This document shows positions 13,794-19,616 of a stretch of DNA of 19,616 bases, one piece after another. Numbering within the stretch: the first letter of the stretch is position 1; every line of letters starts with the position of its first letter. The stretch is taken from NCBI GenBank assembly GCA_934130215.1, contig CAKOXR010000013.1, positions 1-19,616 on the forward strand, read 5' to 3'. Both the position numbers and the translations under genes were made by a program. This stretch comes from an uncultured Bacilli bacterium. GTDB lineage: Bacteria; Bacillota_I; Bacilli_A; RF39; UBA660. The notes below the pieces were generated by a model that ran no database searches, was not told the DNA's origin, and saw only the letters and a program-made list of their open reading frames with translations.

Positions 13794-15605
13794 ATGAAAA
13801 AACAAATTTTGAGTTTTGCTATTATATTTTTACTTTTTTTTACTATATCTTATACTCATTCAATGTTTGAAAACTCAGTAGGTGGTAATATAACTGCAAA
13901 TATAAAAGAATGGTTATTTAATGTAAATGTAAATAATGCTGTTATAGAAAATGATAGTTATAAATTACATTTAACGGGTACTAGTGGTTCTTTTACTATA
14001 AATTTAAGTACAGTAAATGGTTCTAAAGATGCTAGTTACAGTATTGAATTAATAGGGGATAGTTCTATTAAGTTTTATAAGGATAGTAATTATAATAATT
14101 TAATAAAAAATAATATATATAAAGGTAATATGAGTAATAATTTAAATAAAAGTATTATAATATATTATAGATCAGACTCTAATATAAATAGTGATATTTA
14201 TATTAAAACTAAAGGTAGTATAATGGAAACAGCAGTAATGAAGAATGGTCGTTATGATGATCAAACTGGTATTGATGGTTATAAGTATTTTTGGAGTGGT
14301 AATTATACTCGATACATACGAACGGTTAATTTTGATAATGATTTAAGTAATTTACCAAGTAGTTGTACCGAAGAAAATCTATGTTGGGATATATCTTATT
14401 CTCAAACACAAAAAAATAAAGTATATGGTTATCTAGTTGATACTGGATTGAAAGATAGTAATGATAATACAAAACCGTTATATAATTTATATATAGTTAG
14501 TGATGGAGTAATAGTTGCACCTCCGGATTGTAGAAATATATTTGAATGGTTTAAAAATATGGTTCAAATTAATTTTAATAACAATTTTATCACAACAAAT
14601 ACAAAAAATATGAGTAATATGTTTTATTATTGTACATCATTATCAAATTTAAACTTAAGTAGTTTTGATACTTCAAATGTAACAAATATGAGTTATATGT
14701 TTAGGTTTTGTTCATCTTTGACAAATTTGGACTTAAGTAGTTTTAATACCTCAAATGTAATATATATGAGTTCTGTGTTCCAAAGGTGTACATCTTTACC
14801 AGGAATAGATTTAAGTAATTTTAATACAGCAAATGTTATATATATGAATTATATGTTTGAAGATTGCTCATCATTAACGAATTTGGATTTAAGTAATTTT
14901 AATATTTCAAAGGTAGAAGAAATTATTTCAGTTTTTAGTGGGTGTACATCATTAAAAAGTATAAATTTAGGAAGTTTTAATCCAGTAAGTGCAAAACATT
15001 TAGATGAAATGTTTAAAAACTGTTCATCTTTAACAAGTTTGGATTTAAACAGATTTACCAATAATAATGCAACTGGTATGAATGAAATGTTTTACGGATG
15101 TACTTCCTTAAAAAGCATAAATTTAAATGGTTTTAAAACAGAAAGTGCGAAAAGTTTGGAAAGTATGTTTTATAATTGTTCATCCTTAACAAGTTTGGAT
15201 CTAAGTGGTTTTAATACAGCTAAAGTAACTGATATGAGTAATATGTTTTATGGATGTTCATCATTAAAAAATATAAACTTAAGTAGTTTTAATACAGCTG
15301 AAGTAAATTATATGACTGGAATGTTTGCCAATTGTTCATCTTTAACAAATTTGAATTTAAGTAATTTTAATATGATAAATGTAACATATACAAATATTAT
15401 GTTTATGGGATGCTCATCATTAACAACTACAATTAATATAACGAATGCTAATAATAGAGTGTATTCCAGTATGTTTTATAATGCAGCAACTAACTCAGGA
15501 ACTAGGATAACAGTAAATTATGCAGCTTCTGCATCGGCTTTAGTTGATGAAATGATTAAAACTAAATCATATAATAGTAATGTAGTTAAAGGAAATCAAA
15601 TATAG
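13794..15605 (+). CDS. TasA-like/DUF285 repeat surface protein (11 repeats)
   Basis: A 603-residue protein with an N-terminus very close to the proteins at 323 and 15840: signal or anchor helix (about 5-24), TasA-like domain (LHLTGTSGSFTINLS, IKFYKDSN), then the central module with SCTEENLCWDIS. Eleven 26-residue repeats start at residue 265. Units 5-6 and 7-8 form a 52-residue tandem duplication marked by CTSLKSINL and SAK. It ends with the same cap as its paralogues (VDEMIKTKSYNSNVVKG), without the C-terminal domains of the first protein. GGGAG at 13780-13784 with TGTTAAATT before the ATG sets the start. Its leader lacks the two small ORFs and the 40-bp block. Confidence 0.8.
   Translation: MKKQILSFAIIFLLFFTISYTHSMFENSVGGNITANIKEWLFNVNVNNAVIENDSYKLHLTGTSGSFTINLSTVNGSKDASYSIELIGDSSIKFYKDSNYNNLIKNNIYKGNMSNNLNKSIIIYYRSDSNINSDIYIKTKGSIMETAVMKNGRYDDQTGIDGYKYFWSGNYTRYIRTVNFDNDLSNLPSSCTEENLCWDISYSQTQKNKVYGYLVDTGLKDSNDNTKPLYNLYIVSDGVIVAPPDCRNIFEWFKNMVQINFNNNFITTNTKNMSNMFYYCTSLSNLNLSSFDTSNVTNMSYMFRFCSSLTNLDLSSFNTSNVIYMSSVFQRCTSLPGIDLSNFNTANVIYMNYMFEDCSSLTNLDLSNFNISKVEEIISVFSGCTSLKSINLGSFNPVSAKHLDEMFKNCSSLTSLDLNRFTNNNATGMNEMFYGCTSLKSINLNGFKTESAKSLESMFYNCSSLTSLDLSGFNTAKVTDMSNMFYGCSSLKNINLSSFNTAEVNYMTGMFANCSSLTNLNLSNFNMINVTYTNIMFMGCSSLTTTINITNANNRVYSSMFYNAATNSGTRITVNYAASASALVDEMIKTKSYNSNVVKGNQI
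14586..15443 (+). repeat. eleven 78-bp DUF285 repeats with a 156-bp higher-order duplication
   Basis: Units start every 78 bp from 14586 to 15366. The segments about 14940-15095 and 15096-15251 repeat as a two-unit block (CTSLKSIN...SAK...NCSSLTSLDL), showing a recent expansion two units at a time. Confidence 0.8.
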
Positions 15606-15615
15606 ATATAAATTA

Positions 15616-15644
15616 TTGTATAAATAATAAATCAATAGTAAAAT
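15616..15644 (+). promoter_or_regulatory. promoter of the last surface-protein gene
   Basis: TTGTAT (15616-15621), a 17-base spacer and TAAAAT (15639-15644), the same hexamers and spacing as at 109-137. No terminator is evident after the gene ending at 15605, so upstream read-through may add to it. Confidence 0.6.
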
Positions 15645-15658
15645 TGAAATGTAAATAA

Positions 15659-15698
15659 AGGTAATAATGAAAGGTTTGTTGATAACATGAAAAAGGAA
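15659..15698 (+). repeat. second copy of the 40-bp leader block
   Basis: Identical to 158-197. It ends exactly where the CATA tract begins, so the paralogue without the tract gives the ancestral-like comparison. Confidence 0.8.
15667..15690 (+). CDS. 7-residue leader micro-ORF, second copy
   Basis: Encodes MKGLLIT as at 166, and its TGA (15688-15690) overlaps the next ATG (15687-15689). Conservation may reflect recent duplication as much as selection. Confidence 0.35.
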   Translation: MKGLLIT

Positions 15699-15740
15699 CA
15701 TACATACATACATACATACATACATACATACATTAAATAA
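15687..15740 (+). CDS. leader ORF interrupted by a CATA repeat frame
   Basis: ATG at 15687 enters MKKE and then the CATA tract, read as HTYI repeats, and stops at TAA 15738-15740 after 17 codons. In the paralogous leader at 186 the frame continues for 46 codons. Here the homologous frame (from TTA at 15733) is one base out. Loss of one CATA unit would join it, giving a 39-codon ORF ending at TGA 15808-15810, still 29 bases short of the surface gene. The peptide has no known function. Confidence 0.35.
   Translation: MKKEHTYIHTYIHTYIK
15699..15733 (+). repeat. (CATA)8 tetranucleotide microsatellite
   Basis: Eight perfect CATA units plus CAT, 35 bases. It lies between promoter and surface-protein start, inside a small ORF. 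Tetranucleotide tracts of this length are prone to slippage and are classic phase-variation elements in bacterial surface genes. Confidence 0.9.
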
Positions 15741-15839
15741 TATTAAAAATAACTTTGTTGATAATTATGTAAAAAGTGGATTAAGTAGAAAAACTGATTT
15801 TTTGAAGTGAAATTTAAATCTAATAAGGAGTGTTAAATT

Positions 15840-17216
15840 ATGAAGAAACAGTTTTTATATTTTTCTATTGTATTTCTACTTTTTTTTACTGTATCTTATA
15901 CATATTCAGCATTTAAAAGTTCAATAAGTGCAAATATAACTGCTAATGTAAAAGATTGGGTATTTAAAGTAAGTGTAAATAATGGTACTATCAAAGATGG
16001 TGGATATAATTTACATTTAAGTGGTACTAGTGGATCATTTAATGTTAATATTAATACTACTGGATCTAAAAGTGGAGCAGATTATACTATTGAATTAATA
16101 GGAGATAGTTCAATTAAGTTTTATACAGATAGTAGTTATACTAAATTAATTAATAATAATATATATGGTGGATCTATAAATAGTAATACTAGTAGTAGTG
16201 TTACAATATATTATAAGTCTGATATAGCTATAAATAATGATATTTTAATAAAAACTAAAGGTACTATAATGGAAATAGCGACTATGAAAAACGGTAGTGG
16301 TGGTTATTCAGAGCATGATAGTAAATTTAGTTCCGATTTTTGGCGTATCAAGTATAGAATTTATATAAGAACAATTACATTTGGTAATGATTTAGGTAAT
16401 TTACCTAGTACTTGTAACGAAGAAAATTTATGTTGGGATATATCTGAAAGTACAACTCAAAAGAAGAAAGTGTATGGATACTTAACTGATACTGGTTTAA
16501 AAGATAGTACTGATAATACAAAAGCACTATATAATTTATATATAGTAAGTGAAGCACCAATTTCAGCACCATCTTCTTGCAATGGAATATTTGCATTTTA
16601 TGGATTTAATAAAAGATATAGACCTATTTCTAATTTAATTCAGATAAATTTTAATAATAATTTTAATACATCACAAGTAACAGATATGAGAGGTATGTTT
16701 CATTATTGTTCATCCTTAACAAGTTTAGATTTAAGTAATTTTAATATATCAAATGTAATAAGTATGGATGTAATGTTTTATAACTGTTCATCTTTAACAA
16801 GTTTAGATTTAAGTAGTTTTAATACGGTAAATGTAACAGATATGGATGGTATGTTTTATGGTTGTAAATCATTAATAAGTATAGATTTAAGTAGTTTTAA
16901 TACAACAAATGTAACTAGTATGTTTAGTATGTTTCAAGATTGTTCATCCTTAACAAATTTGGATTTAAGTAGTTTCAATACCTCAAATGTAACAACTATG
17001 AATGAAATGTTTCGTTATTGCCCAAAACTTACTACAACAATAAATATAATGAATGCAGATGTTACAGATTATTTTAGTATGTTTGACGGTGCTGCAATTA
17101 ACTCAGGCTCTCAAATAACAGTTAACTATACTTCCAATACTTCAACTTTAGTTGATGAAATGATTGCAACTAAATCATCAAACAGTAATGTAGTCAAAGG
17201 AGTCCAAATAAATTAA
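15840..17216 (+). CDS. TasA-like/DUF285 repeat surface protein (5 repeats)
   Basis: A 458-residue protein. Signal or anchor helix (about 5-24), TasA-like domain (LHLSGTSGSFNVNI, IKFYTDSS), the central module with TCNEENLCWDIS, then five 26-residue repeats from residue 275, fewer than in its paralogues, and the usual cap (VDEMIATKSSNSNVVKG). AAGGAG at 15825-15830 with a 9-base gap to the ATG is the same arrangement as at 323. Closest to the proteins at 323 and 13794. Its leader contains the CATA tract, making this the most likely phase-variable member of the family. The function as adhesin or fibre component is inferred. Confidence 0.8.
   Translation: MKKQFLYFSIVFLLFFTVSYTYSAFKSSISANITANVKDWVFKVSVNNGTIKDGGYNLHLSGTSGSFNVNINTTGSKSGADYTIELIGDSSIKFYTDSSYTKLINNNIYGGSINSNTSSSVTIYYKSDIAINNDILIKTKGTIMEIATMKNGSGGYSEHDSKFSSDFWRIKYRIYIRTITFGNDLGNLPSTCNEENLCWDISESTTQKKKVYGYLTDTGLKDSTDNTKALYNLYIVSEAPISAPSSCNGIFAFYGFNKRYRPISNLIQINFNNNFNTSQVTDMRGMFHYCSSLTSLDLSNFNISNVISMDVMFYNCSSLTSLDLSSFNTVNVTDMDGMFYGCKSLISIDLSSFNTTNVTSMFSMFQDCSSLTNLDLSSFNTSNVTTMNEMFRYCPKLTTTINIMNADVTDYFSMFDGAAINSGSQITVNYTSNTSTLVDEMIATKSSNSNVVKGVQIN
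16662..17051 (+). repeat. array of five 78-bp DUF285 repeats
   Basis: Units start every 78 bp from 16662 to 16974, with the same consensus as the other arrays. The low copy number suggests deletion or an unexpanded state. Confidence 0.8.
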
Positions 17217-17244
17217 ATATAATTTTAAAATAATATTAATATAT

Positions 17245-17272
17245 AAATCAGGTTATTCCTGATTTTTATTTT
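17245..17272 (+). terminator. terminator after the surface-protein cluster
   Basis: AAATCAGG (17245-17252) and CCTGATTT (17258-17265) form an 8-bp stem with a 5-base loop and a T-rich tail. Confidence 0.85.
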
Positions 17273-17301
17273 AAAAATAAATAAAAAAATAAAAAATTTA
17301 G

Positions 17302-17329
17302 TTTAAAAACAATAAAAATTTGGTATAAT
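17302..17329 (+). promoter_or_regulatory. uvrA: uvrA promoter
   Basis: A perfect TATAAT (17324-17329) preceded by TGG (extended -10); a weak -35, TTTAAA at 17302-17307, lies 16 bases upstream. No LexA-type operator that I can recognise overlaps it. Confidence 0.65.
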
Positions 17330-17350
17330 ACTATAGAAGTTGGTGATATT

Positions 17351-19616
17351 ATGGATAAAATAATAATAAAAGGAGCAAGAGAAAATAATTTAAAAAATAT
17401 AGATATTGAATTACCTAAAAATAAGTTTATAGTAATGACAGGAGTATCAGGATCTGGAAAAAGTAGTTTAGCATTCGATACAATATATGCAGAAGGAGAA
17501 AGAAGATATATAGAATCCTTAAGTGCATATGCAAGACAATTCCTTGGTGGATCTGAAAAACCAGATGTTGACAGTATTGAAGGATTAAGTCCCGCTATTG
17601 CAATTGATCAAAAAACAACCAATAAAAACCCGAGAAGTACAGTAGGAACAGTAACAGAAATATACGATTATTTAAGATTACTATTCGCAAGAGTAGGGGT
17701 ACCATATTGTCCAGTACACAATAAACCTATAACAAGTCAAAGTATAGAAGAAATGACAAATCAAATAATGGAATTAGAAGAAAACAGTAAAATAAGAATA
17801 TTAAGTCCAGTAGTATATGGAGAAAAAGGAAGTCAATTAGATCTATTTGATAAATTAAGAAAAGAAGGCTTTGTAAGACTTGTAATAGATAATCAAGATT
17901 ATGATTTAAGTGAAAATATAGAACTTGATAAAAACAAAAAACACAATATATTTGTAGTAGTAGATAGACTAATTATAAAAGAAGGAATAAGAAGCAGACT
18001 ATATGAATCAATAGAAACAGCAAGTAAACTAAGTAAAGGAAAAGTATGCATAGATTATATAGGCCATGATATGATAATAATGAGTGAATCTTATGCATGT
18101 CCTGAATGTGATTTTAGTTTACCAGAACTAGAACCAAGAATGTTTAGCTTTAATGCACCATATGGATCATGTTCTGAATGTAAAGGATTAGGAATAAAAC
18201 AAAAAATAGATCCAGATCTAATAGTATCTGATTATAATTTAAGTATAAATGAAGGAGCAATAATACCACTTAATAATGAAGAATCAAATATTTTCTTTAC
18301 TCAATTAGAAGCATGTGCTAAAAAATATAATATTGATTTATCTAAAAAACTAAAAGATTTAAAAAAAAGTGAATTAGATATTATATTTTATGGATCTAAA
18401 GATGAAATTGAAATAAAATATGTTGCAAAAAATGGAAATGTAAGATATTCAAAAGAAAAATATGAAGGAATAATTACTAATTTAGAAAGAAGATATATTG
18501 AAACTAAAAGTGATTGGATAAGAAATTGGATTGAACAATTTATGACAGAATTAGAATGCCCAAAATGTCATGGAGCAAGATTAGATGATTCAGTATTATC
18601 AGTTAAAATAAACAAAAAAAATATTTATGAATTATCTTGTTTAAGTATAGATGAATTAAAAAAATTTTTAGAAAATTTAAAATTAAGTAAAGAAAAAGAA
18701 GAAATAGCTCGTTTATTAATTAAAGAAATATTATCAAGATTATCATTTTTAGTAAATGTTGGTTTAGATTATTTGACACTATCTAGAAGTGCATATACAT
18801 TATCTGGTGGAGAAGCACAAAGAATTCGTTTAGCAACTCAAATAGGATCAAGATTAACAGGTGTTTTATATGTATTAGATGAACCATCAATTGGTTTACA
18901 TCAAAGAGATAATCAAAGATTAATAAATAGTATGTTAGAAATGAGAGATTTGGGTAATACATTAATAGTTGTAGAACATGATACTGATACAATGCTTGCA
19001 TGTGATTATTTAGTAGATATTGGACCAGGAGCAGGTATTCATGGTGGTTCTATAGTAGCACAAGGTACACCTAATGAGGTTATGAAATGTGAAAATAGTA
19101 TAACTGGTTTATATTTATCTGGTAAAAGAAAAATAGAACTTCCAAAATTTAGAAGAAAAGGTAATGGTTTATATTTAGAAATAAAAGGTGCAAAGGAAAA
19201 TAATTTGAAAAATATTAATGTTAAATTTCCTTTAGGTAAATTTATATGTGTTACTGGTGTATCTGGTTCAGGTAAAAGTTCTCTTATTAATGAAATTTTA
19301 TATAAGGCAGTTTATAGTAATATATATAAATCTAAAATAAAACCAGGTAAATTTAAAAAAATAATTGGGTTAGAAAATATAGATAAGGTAATAGATATAT
19401 CACAAGCTCCGATTGGTCGAACTCCTCGTAGTAATCCTGCTACTTATACTGGTGTTTTTGATGATATTAGAGATGTTTTTACTGAAACAAAAGAATCTAA
19501 AATAAGAGGTTATGATAAAGGAAGATTTTCATTTAATGTTAAAGGTGGAAGATGTGAAGCATGTTGGGGAGATGGTGTTAAAAAGATAGAGATGGACTTT
19601 TTACCTGATGTTTATG
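17351..19616 (+). CDS. uvrA: UvrABC excinuclease subunit A, 3' end outside the window
   Basis: Damage-recognition ATPase of nucleotide excision repair, which loads UvrB. About 755 of the usual roughly 940 residues are visible, with no internal stop. First ATP site: GVSGSGKSS at 31-39. The first zinc module lies between YACPEC and SCSEC. ABC signature LSGGEAQRIRLATQ starts at residue 484, followed by VLYVLDEPSIGLHQRD (Walker B). Second Walker A: GVSGSGKSS from residue 636. The last zinc module begins at CEAC near the edge. GGTGAT lies before the ATG. uvrB is not adjacent. Glycine codons shift from GGA in the first part to GGT further on, as in parE. Confidence 0.95.
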   Translation, partial: MDKIIIKGARENNLKNIDIELPKNKFIVMTGVSGSGKSSLAFDTIYAEGERRYIESLSAYARQFLGGSEKPDVDSIEGLSPAIAIDQKTTNKNPRSTVGTVTEIYDYLRLLFARVGVPYCPVHNKPITSQSIEEMTNQIMELEENSKIRILSPVVYGEKGSQLDLFDKLRKEGFVRLVIDNQDYDLSENIELDKNKKHNIFVVVDRLIIKEGIRSRLYESIETASKLSKGKVCIDYIGHDMIIMSESYACPECDFSLPELEPRMFSFNAPYGSCSECKGLGIKQKIDPDLIVSDYNLSINEGAIIPLNNEESNIFFTQLEACAKKYNIDLSKKLKDLKKSELDIIFYGSKDEIEIKYVAKNGNVRYSKEKYEGIITNLERRYIETKSDWIRNWIEQFMTELECPKCHGARLDDSVLSVKINKKNIYELSCLSIDELKKFLENLKLSKEKEEIARLLIKEILSRLSFLVNVGLDYLTLSRSAYTLSGGEAQRIRLATQIGSRLTGVLYVLDEPSIGLHQRDNQRLINSMLEMRDLGNTLIVVEHDTDTMLACDYLVDIGPGAGIHGGSIVAQGTPNEVMKCENSITGLYLSGKRKIELPKFRRKGNGLYLEIKGAKENNLKNINVKFPLGKFICVTGVSGSGKSSLINEILYKAVYSNIYKSKIKPGKFKKIIGLENIDKVIDISQAPIGRTPRSNPATYTGVFDDIRDVFTETKESKIRGYDKGRFSFNVKGGRCEACWGDGVKKIEMDFLPDVY

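Noticed and set aside
1..19616. Mollicute code with TGA as Trp
   Set aside because: Full-length conserved proteins use TGG for Trp at expected places and I saw no internal TGA in thrS, parE or uvrA.
1..19616. tRNA or rRNA genes
   Set aside because: No GC-rich conserved stretch or tRNA-like CCA/T-loop pattern was seen in the intergenic regions.

Overview
The window comes from a very AT-rich Gram-positive-type bacterium using the standard code: Trp is TGG, and TGA and TAG act as stops. A Thr T-box leader, a ThrRS without a TGS domain, a SpoIIIAH-like protein, Bacillus-type ParE and many DUF285/BspA-type surface proteins together suggest an uncultured gut Bacilli/Mollicutes-like lineage (RF39-like). 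That assignment is inference.

Layout. 1-80: possible edge of a gene on the minus strand. 109-2668: promoter, two overlapping leader ORFs and a large TasA-like/DUF285 surface protein with a CUB-like C-terminus. 2708-6286: a threonine T-box leader, an IS110-family insertion on the minus strand, then thrS and its terminator. The IS now separates the T-box from thrS. 6310-8608: promoter, 5' hairpin and two overlapping HTH-metallophosphoesterase paralogues, the first with lost catalytic residues. 8629-9494: a SpoIIIAH-like protein and a two-TM VirB2/TrbC-like small protein, ending in a terminator that contains the parE -35 box. 9518-11434: parE. 11450-17216: a surface-protein cluster made of a short TasA-like protein and three TasA-like/DUF285 proteins. 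17302-19616: promoter and a uvrA truncated by the window edge.

How it works together. The surface genes share an N-terminal membrane/signal segment, a beta-rich TasA-like domain, a common central module and 5 to 11 copies of a 26-residue (78-bp) repeat. This looks like an expandable adhesin family next to a possible fibre subunit. The first and last members share a promoter and leader cassette with an identical 40-bp block. In the last one the leader ORF carries a (CATA)8 tract, a candidate phase-variation switch and the most interesting signal here. The rest is mostly housekeeping (translation, topology, repair), modified by an IS110 insertion that probably changed how thrS is controlled.
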